Source: an uncultured Lachnospiraceae bacterium
Lineage (GTDB): Bacteria > Bacillota > Clostridia > Lachnospirales > Lachnospiraceae
Length of the DNA stretch: 64,000 nucleotides
Reading direction: 5' to 3'
Assembly (NCBI GenBank): GCA_910588815.1
Contig: CAJUQY010000011.1
Span: 8,745-72,744, forward strand
Shown: positions 17,549-26,245 of the stretch, piece after piece
Position numbering within the stretch: position 1 is the stretch's first letter
Layout of the letters: every line of letters starts with the position of its first letter
Notes under the pieces: model-generated
The model's database searches: none
Told to the model about the DNA's origin: nothing
Seen by the model: the letters and a program-made list of their open reading frames with translations, nothing else
Program-made: the position numbers and the translations under genes

Positions 17549-19309
17549 TCAGTGCAGGAACTGATGCAGCACCTTCATAAACAGTTCCATATCAAGGGGC
17601 TTTGCCACATGGGCGTTCATCCCGCTTTTAAGGGCCGTCTCCCGGTCTTCCTCCATGGCATTTGCCGTCATGGCGATGATGGGCAAGGTTTTCACATCCT
17701 TTCGATGCATGGCCCGGATCGCCTTCGTGGCCTCATACCCGTTCATAACCGGCATCTGCACATCCATCAGTATTGCGTCATAATAGCCTTCCTCCGATTT
17801 TTCCACCATGGCGACCGCATCGGTCCCGTCCGGCACGGATTCGATCATAAAGCCGGCCTCCTCCAGGATCACCTCCGCGATCTCCCTGTTCAGTTCGTTA
17901 TCTTCCACTAACAGGAGCCTCTTTCCGCTGTAATCCGTCTGCGTCCAGACAGCCCCGGCATCACCGAACTCCGGATCGCCGATCTGATTTGCCGCCAGAA
18001 GCGCCGCCTTTAAATCAGACATAAACAACGGTTTTGCACAGAATGCGGTGATACCCGCCGCCTTCGCCTCCTCCTCGATATCCGTCCAGTCATAGGCGGT
18101 GAGAATGATGATGGACGCGTCCTGTCCCACTGCGCTTCGGATCTTTCTTGCGGTCTCGATGCCGCTGGTCTCCGGCATCTGCCAGTCGATGATATAGGTA
18201 TGGTAGGGATCCCCTTCCTCGTGGGCGGATCTGGCACGGTATGCCGCCTCTCTGCCGGAAGTCGTCCACTCAGCGCGCATCCCGATGCTTTTCAGCATCT
18301 TGCTTACGCTGTCACAGACATTGAGGTCGTCATCCACCACCAGGGAGCGCCGCCCCTCCAGTTCCTTGACCTGCTCCGCGGTCTTTTCCACATCCTGAAG
18401 CTGTAAAGGAAGTTTTACGGTGAAAGTGCTGCCTTCGCCGACCTCACTCTCCACGATGATCTCTCCCCCCATCATGTCAACGATACTCTTGGTAATGGGC
18501 ATGCCGAGCCCGGCGCCCTGTATGCCGCTTCTCGTGGCCGTTGATTCCCGCTCGAAAGGCTCAAAAATATGCTTCACAAACTCTTTCGACATTCCTATTC
18601 CATTATCCTTGACAATAAAAATGTACTCGCCCCACCCATGCCGGAAGTTGGCGCGCTGGGAAATCTGGAAAGTCACGGTTCCGCCCGCCGGAGTATATTT
18701 GACCGCATTTCCCATCAAATTGATAAATATCTGATTGAGCTTCAGCGGGTCGGCAACGATATCTTCGTTTGTCACCTCATAAGTGTCGATAAACATCTCC
18801 ATCTGTTTGGCTTTTACCTGAGGCTGGATGATATTGACCAAATTGTGCATCATCTCCGGGATATTGCACTCCTGGTTATGAATCTGCAGCTTTCCGCTCT
18901 CGATACGGCTCATATCCAAAATATCGTTGATCAGACCCAGCAGATGATTGCTGGAGGAAAGGATCTTCTTTAAGCAATCCCGCACCTGGTCTGTGCGCTC
19001 CATATGGCTGGCCGCAATGGTTGCAAAACCGATGATCGCATTCATGGGCGTGCGGATATCGTGGCTCATATTGGACAGAAACGTGGTCTTCGCCTGATTT
19101 GCGTGCTGTGCCTGCATCAGGGCATCCTGCAGAGCCCGTCTCTGTTCTCTTTGCTCACTGACCTGCTCCGTGACATTCCGGCGGACGAATAAGACCCGCA
19201 CCGGCATTTCGTCCCTTCGTTCCAGACACACGGCGATCAGATGCTCCCAGTCCTCCTTCCCCTGGCGGGATACATGGCATTCATGAATGGCCGAGTCGCA
19301 GGTGGACAA
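17549..19309 (-). CDS. Hybrid histidine kinase, C-terminal part (frame-separated from 19237-20568)
   Basis: Carries the end of a PAS-like region, then HisKA with phospho-acceptor His in NMSHDIRTPMNAIIGF, HATPase_c (INLMGNAVKYTPAGG, DNGIGMS, GAGLGMPITK), and two receiver domains. Receiver 1 is SLVVDDDLNVCDS with YIIDWQMPETSG; receiver 2 is LLLVEDNELNREIA with ILMDVQMPVMNG, both with phospho-acceptor Asp. It lacks a sensor and membrane region of its own, which lie in the overlapping upstream frame. Six consecutive As (minus strand) at 19352-19357 mark the junction; a -1 shift, or a seventh A, gives one continuous protein. No strong ribosome-binding site supports an independent start. Confidence 0.85.
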   Translation of the reverse strand: MSTCDSAIHECHVSRQGKEDWEHLIAVCLERRDEMPVRVLFVRRNVTEQVSEQREQRRALQDALMQAQHANQAKTTFLSNMSHDIRTPMNAIIGFATIAASHMERTDQVRDCLKKILSSSNHLLGLINDILDMSRIESGKLQIHNQECNIPEMMHNLVNIIQPQVKAKQMEMFIDTYEVTNEDIVADPLKLNQIFINLMGNAVKYTPAGGTVTFQISQRANFRHGWGEYIFIVKDNGIGMSKEFVKHIFEPFERESTATRSGIQGAGLGMPITKSIVDMMGGEIIVESEVGEGSTFTVKLPLQLQDVEKTAEQVKELEGRRSLVVDDDLNVCDSVSKMLKSIGMRAEWTTSGREAAYRARSAHEEGDPYHTYIIDWQMPETSGIETARKIRSAVGQDASIIILTAYDWTDIEEEAKAAGITAFCAKPLFMSDLKAALLAANQIGDPEFGDAGAVWTQTDYSGKRLLLVEDNELNREIAEVILEEAGFMIESVPDGTDAVAMVEKSEEGYYDAILMDVQMPVMNGYEATKAIRAMHRKDVKTLPIIAMTANAMEEDRETALKSGMNAHVAKPLDMELFMKVLHQFLH

Positions 19310-20505
19310 GGTCTCCCTGAGTGTATCGGCCTGACAGAAGTCCAGAAACGCTTTTTTCCGTCTTCACCAATGATATCCTCAGCATGGGTTTTTATCATTT
19401 CGTCATAAACACCGGTCATCGGGATATTGGTATTCAAAGGTCCGATCCCGGCCATATAGGAATAGCAGCCCTCTTCCAGATCTACCATGAGATAACGGGA
19501 AGAAAAAATGATATTCGTCCCCCGGAGTACATCGCTGATCAGCCTGTTCTCCCTTTCCAGCTTCTTTCGCTGTCTCCCTGCGTGGATCGCCAGAAACGCG
19601 ATATAGACCGCAAACAGGACGATCAGGCAGATCTCCAGCCTCACTCCCGCCATGTTCGCCCGCTTTACCATCGCCTGCGTGATAGTCTGAGGAAATGCCT
19701 GTACCAGGACATACTCATACCCGGGCAGATCCACCACACAAAGATTATCCGTTTTGCAGCCCTTGCTGCATAAAAGCGCCACCTCGCCTCCGTCCGCAAA
19801 CACCGTCCTGGCCTTTTCGGCCGTCCCACTGTCGATCACGCCGGATTTAATCAGAGAATCAATCAGGTCCCCTCCATAGCCGCCTCCGCCTGAACTGGCA
19901 ATCACCTTTCCCTCCTGTGAGCAGAGAAAGACATCGGCCGCCTCGCCGAAGTAACTGGCAGAGACCATATCCTGCAGGTAACTCTCCGCAAAATACAGCC
20001 CCAGAAACATTCCGGCGATCTCTTTTCCCTGGTATACGGGCGCATAAAAAACCATCATAGGTTTTCCGGTAATCCCGGATTCCGCTATGGTTTCCGCCCC
20101 GCTCTCCCCACGCATTCCCCGGACAAAGTAATCCCGGTCCGAGCTGTCGTTTGTCTCCCCGGTGGAGGCCAGGTTAAGACCGTCCGCACTGGTAAAGCGG
20201 ATGGCGTCAAATGTAGTATTTTCCTCCATCTCCCGCAGTAACCCGGCATCGATTTCTAAACTGCCCTCATCTGCGCTGACCAGATAGGCGCTGTTTTGGA
20301 TGCGCTGCAGGGCATTGTCAAATTCACTCTCAATGCGTTCCGCCATCTGTCTGGCGCAGTCCTCCGCATAGATTCTGTTCTGCTCCTGAATACGTGCTCT
20401 ATTCTGCGTTGTGTATATCAAAAATAAGATCAGTACAGCAGCCAGAAAAAGAAGCGCATATATCGTCTGCTGCCATGTTTTTTCTGCTGTCTCATGTTTC
20501 CGCAC
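19237..20505 (-). CDS. Hybrid histidine kinase, N-terminal sensor part (frame ends after A-run)
   Basis: Begins with a membrane helix (IYALLFLAAVLILFLIY), followed by an extracellular sensor of about 260 residues of the dCACHE type (YFVRGMRGESGAETIAESGITGKPMM is typical, quoted in part), a second helix near residues 305-325, and the start of a PAS domain (GCYSYMAGIG). The frame leaves the conserved sequence at GGAAAAAAGCG (minus strand) and ends about 45 codons later in non-conserved sequence. The kinase and receiver domains continue in the -1 frame at 17549-19309. GTG 20505 with a G-rich ribosome-binding site is the likely start; a TTG further upstream (20568) is also in frame. Confidence 0.8.
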   Translation of the reverse strand: MRKHETAEKTWQQTIYALLFLAAVLILFLIYTTQNRARIQEQNRIYAEDCARQMAERIESEFDNALQRIQNSAYLVSADEGSLEIDAGLLREMEENTTFDAIRFTSADGLNLASTGETNDSSDRDYFVRGMRGESGAETIAESGITGKPMMVFYAPVYQGKEIAGMFLGLYFAESYLQDMVSASYFGEAADVFLCSQEGKVIASSGGGGYGGDLIDSLIKSGVIDSGTAEKARTVFADGGEVALLCSKGCKTDNLCVVDLPGYEYVLVQAFPQTITQAMVKRANMAGVRLEICLIVLFAVYIAFLAIHAGRQRKKLERENRLISDVLRGTNIIFSSRYLMVDLEEGCYSYMAGIGPLNTNIPMTGVYDEMIKTHAEDIIGEDGKKRFWTSVRPIHSGRPCPPATRPFMNAMYPARGRRTGSI

Positions 20506-20582
20506 AGCCTCCCCCCCGTCCGGTGCAGGCAGGGCAAAGCCCCTCTGCGCCGTTCCCCTTCTTAACAAATAAATTCAGAGAA

Positions 20583-20612
20583 ATTATACCACAAAAACCT
20601 TATAGATAGCAA
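20583..20612 (-). promoter_or_regulatory. Promoter for the hybrid histidine kinase
   Basis: TTGCTA (20612-20607) and TATAAT (20588-20583) with an 18-base spacer on the minus strand. The rest of the spacer up to 20769 holds only a small palindrome (GCTTTCCCAAAGGGAAGC, 20728-20745) and no gene. Confidence 0.7.
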
Positions 20613-20769
20613 GAATCATAAAAAACAGACCCTTTTCTTTGGTACAACCGCCACTGCCCCCATCCATAAGCAATAGTCCCAGGGAAATTTGGGACTTTCA
20701 CAGCTATACATCGGCAGAACGGAAGAGCTTTCCCAAAGGGAAGCCATCCGCAAAACGAAAAATAAATAA

Positions 20770-20798
20770 CGGACATAAATAAAATTATGGTGTATAAT
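20770..20798 (+). promoter_or_regulatory. Promoter for the 85-aa hypothetical gene
   Basis: CGGACA (20770-20775) and TATAAT (20793-20798) with a 17-base spacer, 38 bases before the start codon. Confidence 0.55.
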
Positions 20799-20836
20799 GG
20801 TCTTATATTTGAGTAAACATGCAAGGAGGTTTTCCC

Positions 20837-21094
20837 ATGCGTCTTTTAAAAGTACAGCAAGCCCTGAAAACAAAAAACATCCTCTTCACCTACGCGGAAG
20901 AAGACGACTGCGGCAGCCTGGATTTCCAGTTCCGGGGACTGCGCTATCATGTCTGGGAATTTTTCGACGACGGCCTCTGGGGCGTCGAGACCAATGTGAA
21001 ATGCGCCGGGAGAAGTGAAGATATTCTGGGCGACTACGAAACACAGATCGCAGACTTGATACTCACCTGGCCCGACATGGCTATTCCCGGCTAA
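20837..21094 (+). CDS. Hypothetical protein, 85 aa
   Basis: Small acidic cytoplasmic protein that I do not recognise. ATG 20837 follows AAGGAGG by seven bases, a strong ribosome-binding site, and a promoter lies upstream, so the gene is credible. Visible features: KTKNILFTYAEEDDCGSLDF, aromatic-rich RYHVWEFFDDGLWGVETNV, then a helical C-terminus. No signal peptide or membrane segment. It precedes the secreted nuclease by 62 bases on the same strand and may share its transcript. Confidence 0.7.
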   Translation: MRLLKVQQALKTKNILFTYAEEDDCGSLDFQFRGLRYHVWEFFDDGLWGVETNVKCAGRSEDILGDYETQIADLILTWPDMAIPG

Positions 21095-21155
21095 ACCCGT
21101 CCGCCCCTCCGCAAAATCATTCCGGGCAATCCCGGCTGCAGAAAGGATGACATAT

Positions 21156-22085
21156 ATGGCAACCAAAAAACGGCCCCGGAAAGGGCCCTTTTTCACTCTG
21201 ATCTGTGCGGCGCTCGCCCTGGTCTTCGGCCTGGGTTATCCCGCCCTCCACACCAAATCGCCGGCCCCGGCCGCCGATACCACATACTCCGACACCGCCG
21301 CCGAGTCGGTCTTCTCCGGCTCCGACGCCGCTTCCGCTGAGTCGGTCTCCTCCGGTTCCGAAGCCTCCGCTGCCACAGAGTCTGTCTCCCTCGGTTCCGA
21401 AGCTGCCCCTGTCTCCTCCGGTTCCGAAGCCGCGTCCCCCGTTCCTCCGTCGGAGCCGCCGGCATCCGACGAGACTCCAGACACCCTGCTTCCCGGTTCT
21501 CTGCCGGCATATTCCGGCATGCCATACATAGCCGTCCGCGGCAATACCCCCGCCTTCAGTGAGGAAGAAAAAGCCCTGGCCGCTTCCGAACCGGGAGGTG
21601 TCTGCGAAAGCTACAGCGAACTGGATGACCTGGGACGCTGCGGCCCGGCTTTTGCCTGTGTCGGCATCGACCTGATGCCCACCGAGGAGCGGGACAGCAT
21701 CGGAAATGTCCGCCCCACCGGCTGGCACACCATAAAATACGATCATATCAGCGGAAAATATCTCTACAACCGCTGTCATCTGATCGGCTATCAGCTCTCC
21801 GGCGAAAACGCCAATGAGCAGAACCTGATCACCGGAACCAGATATCTGAACGTGGAAGGCATGCTCCCCTTCGAGAACGAGATCGCCGACTACGTCCTGT
21901 TCACGGAGCACCATGTCCTCTACCGGGTCACCCCCGTCTTTGAGGGGGACAACCTGGTCGCCTCCGGCGTGCTCCTGGAAGCCGAATCCGTCGAGGACGA
22001 CGAAATCTCCTTCTGCGTCTACTGCTACAACGTCCAGCCCGGCGTCATCATCGACTACCAGACCGGAGAGTCCAGGGCCGAATAA
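21156..22085 (+). CDS. Secreted or membrane-anchored DNA/RNA non-specific endonuclease
   Basis: About 309 residues. N-terminal membrane anchor/signal (FFTLICAALALVFGLGYPAL), then a low-complexity Ser/Gly/Glu/Ala linker with several SGSEA-type repeats (about residues 45-100), then a nuclease domain of the EndA/Endonuclease_NS_2 type. The core NRCHLIGYQLSGENANEQN corresponds to the DRGH-containing region of EndA, with Asn-Arg-Cys-His here; the His is kept and the downstream Asn cluster is typical. TGWHTIKYD and FTEHHVLYRVTP complete the fold. Likely degrades extracellular nucleic acid. ATG 21156 is preferred (AAAGGA eight bases upstream). Confidence 0.85.
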   Translation: MATKKRPRKGPFFTLICAALALVFGLGYPALHTKSPAPAADTTYSDTAAESVFSGSDAASAESVSSGSEASAATESVSLGSEAAPVSSGSEAASPVPPSEPPASDETPDTLLPGSLPAYSGMPYIAVRGNTPAFSEEEKALAASEPGGVCESYSELDDLGRCGPAFACVGIDLMPTEERDSIGNVRPTGWHTIKYDHISGKYLYNRCHLIGYQLSGENANEQNLITGTRYLNVEGMLPFENEIADYVLFTEHHVLYRVTPVFEGDNLVASGVLLEAESVEDDEISFCVYCYNVQPGVIIDYQTGESRAE

Positions 22086-22104
22086 CATCTGCTTCACGCA
22101 TCCC

Positions 22105-23364
22105 TCACTCTTCCCGGTCATTGGTCAGTTGAAACCGGTCCAGGACATAGAAGGCCAGGCTCAGAATCATTCCCACCACGCAGGCCAGAACCATTCCCGT
22201 AAGCTGGATCTGCCCGATCTTCACGGAAATCCCCGAAAGGCCGGTCACAAAGATTACCGAGGTCAGAGTCAGGTTTCTGGAACGTCCGTAATCCACCCTG
22301 GAATCCACCAGGATCCGAAGGCCGGAGGCGCCGATCATCCCGTAAAGCAGGAAAGAGATGCCGCCGATGACCGGGCCGGGAATGGTCTGGATCAGCATGG
22401 ACAGCTTCCCGACAAAGGAACAGACAATGGAAAGCGCCGCCGCCCCGGCGATCACCCGCACACTGTATACCTTCGTCACTGCCATGACACCGATATTCTC
22501 TCCGTAGGTGGTGGTCGGCACAGAACCGATCAGACCGGAGATCATGGTGGAGAAATTGTCGCCAAAGAGGGAACGGTGGAGTCCCGGATCCTTTAAGAGA
22601 TCCCGGCCGATGATCTTGCCGGTGACCACCTGATGGCCAATGTGCTCCGAAGCGATGACCAAAAGCACCGGAAGAATGATAAGGACCGCCTCCAGATTAA
22701 ATTTCGGCGTCTGAAAATCCGGCATTGCGAAAAGGGGAGCCGCCGCCACCTTGGCAAAATCAATGATCCCACTGCATAGGGCCGCCACATATCCTGCGAT
22801 CACGGCGATCAAAATGGGAATCACAGACAAAAATCCCCGGAACAAAATATTTCCAAAAACAGCCACCCCCAGAGTCACCAGGAAGACAATGACATTCTTA
22901 GGGTCTACCGCCTCGTCCAGAAGCCCCGCATTGGAAGCGGCATTTCCCGAAAGCTCCAGGCCGATCAGCGCCACCACCGGGCCCATGGCCGCCGGAGGCA
23001 GGACAATGTCGATCCATCCAGAGCCGAATTTGTAAATAATAAGCGCCAGCACACAGCCGAGAAAGCCCACCGCCACAAAGCCTCCCAGCGCATAGGGATA
23101 GCCCATCTCGCTGATCACGATCCCCGCCGGGGCCAAAAACGCAAAACTGGAACCCAGATAAGCCGGGGACTTCCCCTTTGTGACCAGGATGAAGATCAAT
23201 GTCCCCACTCCATTCATAAACAATACGATGGCCGGGCTGATCCCAAACAAAAACGGCACCAGCACCGATGCCCCGAACATGGCGAACATGTGCTGAATAC
23301 TCAATGGGATCAACAGCCTGACCGGGACCTTCTCTTCCACCTGAATAATCTTTCTGCTTTCCAC
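22105..23364 (-). CDS. Uracil/xanthine permease, NCS2 family
   Basis: Nucleobase:cation symporter of about 419 residues with some 12-14 membrane helices. Family motifs: RLLIPLSIQHMFAMFGASVLVPFLFG (quoted: SIQHMFAMFGA) near the N-terminus, the AIVLFMNGVGTLIF region, and VIASEHIGHQVVTG and GSVPTTTYGENIGV in the C-terminal half, the last containing the substrate-binding residues of UraA. GTG 23364 with GGGAGGG seven bases upstream is the likely start. Substrate is most likely uracil; xanthine is possible. Confidence 0.92.
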   Translation of the reverse strand: MESRKIIQVEEKVPVRLLIPLSIQHMFAMFGASVLVPFLFGISPAIVLFMNGVGTLIFILVTKGKSPAYLGSSFAFLAPAGIVISEMGYPYALGGFVAVGFLGCVLALIIYKFGSGWIDIVLPPAAMGPVVALIGLELSGNAASNAGLLDEAVDPKNVIVFLVTLGVAVFGNILFRGFLSVIPILIAVIAGYVAALCSGIIDFAKVAAAPLFAMPDFQTPKFNLEAVLIILPVLLVIASEHIGHQVVTGKIIGRDLLKDPGLHRSLFGDNFSTMISGLIGSVPTTTYGENIGVMAVTKVYSVRVIAGAAALSIVCSFVGKLSMLIQTIPGPVIGGISFLLYGMIGASGLRILVDSRVDYGRSRNLTLTSVIFVTGLSGISVKIGQIQLTGMVLACVVGMILSLAFYVLDRFQLTNDREE

Positions 23365-23485
23365 TCCTATACCCTCCCATTTTCTTCCACCGGCGCCGAC
23401 GGACACTTTCCCTCCGCTTTATCCCGGTATAAATATTGCCGATACCCATTCCCGCACGGCCAAACCCTGTCAAATTCCAGCACCC

Positions 23486-23514
23486 ATTATATCATGCCGG
23501 AATATATGGCACAA
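23486..23514 (-). promoter_or_regulatory. Promoter for the uracil permease gene
   Basis: TTGTGC (23514-23509) and TATAAT (23491-23486), 17-base spacer, overlapping the 3' end of trmO. It implies a leader of about 115 bases before the GTG start; no known riboswitch was recognised in it. Confidence 0.65.
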
Positions 23515-24169
23515 CCTCAAAAACTGTCAGAATATTTTCTTTTACAAAAAAGCGCACGTCATATCCCGCAAAAGCCACCCCATATCTCCGGTTTTCATCG
23601 TCATGATAGCCTGGACGGGGATCCTGCCCGAGCACCTCCAAAAGCGTTTCCCGCTTCTCCAAAGGGAACCGTTCCAAAAGCTCCGCCGGAAATTCCACCG
23701 AGAGCGTGTGTTCCCGCCCCTTATGGGCAAAGCCCTCCCTGGCCCCCGGGTGGGAGTCCGTATAGGCCAGATAAGGCTTAATATCGTAAATAGGCGTCCG
23801 GTTCTTAAGATCGGCCCCCGACACCAGAAGCACCGGCCCGTCCTCCGATGCCTCAATCCCCTCAAGTTTCACCGAGGAAAGGCCGATGGCATTGGGCCTG
23901 AACGGCGAACGGGTGGCAAACACTCCCATCCTGGTCTTCCCGCCAAGCCTCGGCGGCTTCACCATAGGCGACCAGTGATCCGCCTCTACCCCCTGAAATT
24001 GCCAGAGCAGCCAGATATAGTCGAATCCATCCAGCCCCCGGACCGCCTCTGCCGAACGGTACTCCTCTTCAAACACGATCCGCCCCCGCAGGCTTTTCAC
24101 CAGGCCGCTCTGCCTGGGAATGCCGAACTTCTCCTCAAAATCCGTGTATATATGCGCAATAACCTTCAT
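23492..24169 (-). CDS. trmO: tRNA (N6-threonylcarbamoyladenosine(37)-N6)-methyltransferase TrmO
   Basis: SAM-dependent methylase of t6A37 in tRNA, 225 residues. The N-terminal beta-barrel motifs are present: FEEKFGIPRQSG, RGLDGFDYIWLLWQF, GVFATRSPFRPNAIGLSSVKL, and YDIKPYLAYTDS. The last two carry the conserved RSPxRPNxIGLS and DIKPYxPxxD signatures. ATG 24169 follows GGAGGAGAT. Stands alone between uracil permease and sstT on the same strand. Confidence 0.93.
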   Translation of the reverse strand: MKVIAHIYTDFEEKFGIPRQSGLVKSLRGRIVFEEEYRSAEAVRGLDGFDYIWLLWQFQGVEADHWSPMVKPPRLGGKTRMGVFATRSPFRPNAIGLSSVKLEGIEASEDGPVLLVSGADLKNRTPIYDIKPYLAYTDSHPGAREGFAHKGREHTLSVEFPAELLERFPLEKRETLLEVLGQDPRPGYHDDENRRYGVAFAGYDVRFFVKENILTVFEVVPYIPA

Positions 24170-24217
24170 ATCTCCTCCAATGGGGCAGGGAAGGTTTATC
24201 TTCCCCCGCACATGACA

Positions 24218-24247
24218 ACAGCCGCTCCCTTCCGGTCAAGCGGCTGT
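24218..24247 (-). terminator. Hairpin after sstT, probable terminator
   Basis: ACAGCCGCT and AGCGGCTGT form a 9-bp perfect stem with a 12-base loop, 23 bases beyond the sstT stop. The tail (TGTTGTC) is only moderately T-rich. Confidence 0.5.
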
Positions 24248-24269
24248 CCGTCCATATCCTGTCTGAATA

Positions 24270-25496
24270 TTAGAATTTCACATTTTCTCCTCGTTTCATG
24301 CGGTCGTGGAATTCTGCCACAGCCGCAAACATTACGTCGCCGCTGGAATTGATGGCCGTCTCCAGAGAATCCTGCACCACGCCGATAATAAAGCCCACGG
24401 CGACCGCCTGCATGGCAATGTCATTGCCGATTCCGAAGAGGGAACATGCCATGGGAATCAAAAGCAGAGAGCCGCCAGCCACGCCGGAAGCTCCGCAGGC
24501 GCCCAGGGTAGCCAGAAGGCTCAGCATGACCGCCGAGGGGACATCCACCGAAATCTGCATGGTGTGCGCCACCGCCAACGCCATCACAGTGATCGTAATG
24601 GCCGCACCGTCCATGTTGATGGTCGCCCCCAGAGGAATAGACACAGAATAGAAATCCGGTTCCAGTCCCAGCTTCTCACAGAGCGCCATATTGACCGGAA
24701 TATTGGCCGCAGAACTTCTGGTGAAAAACGCCGTCACTCCGCTTTCCTTCAGGCAGCGGAACACCAGCGGATAAGGGTTCTTCCTGAGGAATACTGCCGC
24801 GATCAGCGGATCGACAATCAGCGCCACCGCCAGCATACACCCCACCAGCAAAAGCAGAAGCTTGCCATAATCCGTAAAAATACCGAGTCCATTCTCCGAA
24901 ACCGTCTGGAACACCAGACCCAGAATCCCAAAAGGCGCAAGCTGGATCACCCAGCGGACAGCCTGGGAAACCATATCGGCAAAATCCGTCACCAGCTTTT
25001 TCGTTTCGGCAGACGCCAGTTTCTTGAGGGCCAGGCCAAAAATAATTGCCCAAAATAAAATCCCCACGTAATTGGCATTCATCAGCGAAGCCACCGGATT
25101 CGCCACCATATTGTTGATCAGATTCGTCAAAACCTCGCCGATCCCCTCCGGCGGAGTATTGGAGGCCGCCGCCACATCCAGCTTAATGGCGACCGGGAAC
25201 AGAAAGCTCCCCGCCACAGCCACCACCGCCGCCAAAAGCGTACTCAACATGTACAAAATAATGACCGTCCGAAAACGCCCTCCAATCCCTACGCTGGCAT
25301 TGGCCAGAGCGCTCATGACCAGCACGAACACCAGCACCGGGGCAATCGCTTTCAGCGCCCCCACGAAAACATCTCCTAAAACGGCAATCACCGAAGCTTC
25401 GGGAACTGCCAGGCCCAGCACAGCCCCAATGATCAGCCCCACCAGGATCCGCAGGATCAGGCTGATGCTGTTCCATTTCTTCACAAGTTCTCTCAT
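24270..25496 (-). CDS. sstT: Serine/threonine:Na+ symporter SstT
   Basis: Dicarboxylate/amino acid:cation symporter family, 408 residues, eight membrane helices plus two hairpin loops. SstT-like N-terminus (NSISLILRILVGLIIG), Ser-rich re-entrant loop TRSSAANIPVN near 258-268, and IPLGATINMDGAAITI near 288-303. Lies 33 bases downstream of thrH on the same strand, so uptake of Ser/Thr and Ser/homoserine phosphate chemistry are probably co-expressed. Confidence 0.94.
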   Translation of the reverse strand: MRELVKKWNSISLILRILVGLIIGAVLGLAVPEASVIAVLGDVFVGALKAIAPVLVFVLVMSALANASVGIGGRFRTVIILYMLSTLLAAVVAVAGSFLFPVAIKLDVAAASNTPPEGIGEVLTNLINNMVANPVASLMNANYVGILFWAIIFGLALKKLASAETKKLVTDFADMVSQAVRWVIQLAPFGILGLVFQTVSENGLGIFTDYGKLLLLLVGCMLAVALIVDPLIAAVFLRKNPYPLVFRCLKESGVTAFFTRSSAANIPVNMALCEKLGLEPDFYSVSIPLGATINMDGAAITITVMALAVAHTMQISVDVPSAVMLSLLATLGACGASGVAGGSLLLIPMACSLFGIGNDIAMQAVAVGFIIGVVQDSLETAINSSGDVMFAAVAEFHDRMKRGENVKF

Positions 25497-25529
25497 ACTC
25501 TTCTCTCCTTCCCTCTTCTTGTTATAAAC

Positions 25530-26138
25530 TTATGGTTGTTTCATCGCCTCCCGGATCCCGGCCATCAGCTCCTCATACGTCTCAAAAGCCGGAAGTTCCG
25601 GATAATCCGCCTTGATCTTCTCGGTACTCCTGAACAGGAACCCCGATTTTCCCGCCTTAATCATAGCCAGGTCATTATAGCTGTCGCCGACGGCAATCGT
25701 CTCATAGCCGACGGACTGAAACGCCTTTACCGTGCTCAGCTTAGAATCCGCAATCCGCATGTTAAAACCGGTAATCTCGCCGCTCCCGGCCACCTCCAGG
25801 CTGTTGCACAGAAGGGTAGGCCAGCCCAGCTTTTTCATCAGAGGAGAGGCAAACTCCGTAAAAGTGTCGCTGATGATCACTGCCTGGGTACAGGAACGAA
25901 GCTCGTCCAAAAACTCCTTCGCCCCCGGAAGCGGGTCAATCCTCGCAATGGTTTCCTGAATCTCCTTAAGCCCCAGCCCATGCTCCTTCAGGATCCCCAG
26001 CCGCCACCTCATCAGCTTATCATAATCCGGCTCATCCCTGGTGGTGCGCCTAAGCTCCGGAATGCCGCTGGCCTCCGAAAACGCGATCCAAATCTCCGGC
26101 ACCAGCACGCCTTCCAAATCCAAACATACCATGTACAT
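25530..26138 (-). CDS. thrH: ThrH-type phosphoserine phosphatase/homoserine phosphotransferase
   Basis: HAD-superfamily enzyme, 202 residues, that dephosphorylates phosphoserine and can transfer the phosphate to homoserine. Motif I is CLDLEGVLVPE, the DxE form typical of ThrH rather than SerB. Motif II is IISDT, and motif III/IV are Lys133-region SKLSTVKAF and VGDSYNDLAMI. ATG 26138 has AGGAGG nine bases upstream. Operon with sstT downstream. Confidence 0.9.
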   Translation of the reverse strand: MYMVCLDLEGVLVPEIWIAFSEASGIPELRRTTRDEPDYDKLMRWRLGILKEHGLGLKEIQETIARIDPLPGAKEFLDELRSCTQAVIISDTFTEFASPLMKKLGWPTLLCNSLEVAGSGEITGFNMRIADSKLSTVKAFQSVGYETIAVGDSYNDLAMIKAGKSGFLFRSTEKIKADYPELPAFETYEELMAGIREAMKQP

Positions 26139-26187
26139 TATCCTTTTCCTCCTGAATGTTATACTATCATTGATCCTATTTTACTGG

Positions 26188-26211
26188 AAACGGCAAGTAA
26201 TTTTGCCGTTT
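26188..26211 (-). terminator. Hairpin between the DUF436 gene and thrH
   Basis: AAACGGCAA and TTGCCGTTT form a 9-bp stem with a six-base loop. It follows the DUF436 stop by about 35 bases, but the minus-strand tail is weakly T-rich, so termination may be partial. Confidence 0.45.
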
Positions 26212-26245
26212 CTTATAATTCGCCTGCATGACAGCCAAAAAGCTC

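Noticed and set aside
20600..20873. Two minus-strand frames of 74 and 85 codons upstream of the hybrid kinase
   Set aside because: They overlap the opposite-strand promoter and small gene and lack ribosome-binding sites.
23365..23485. Leader of the uracil permease as a purine or PRPP riboswitch
   Set aside because: No conserved core of the known purine, preQ1 or PRPP classes could be matched by eye.
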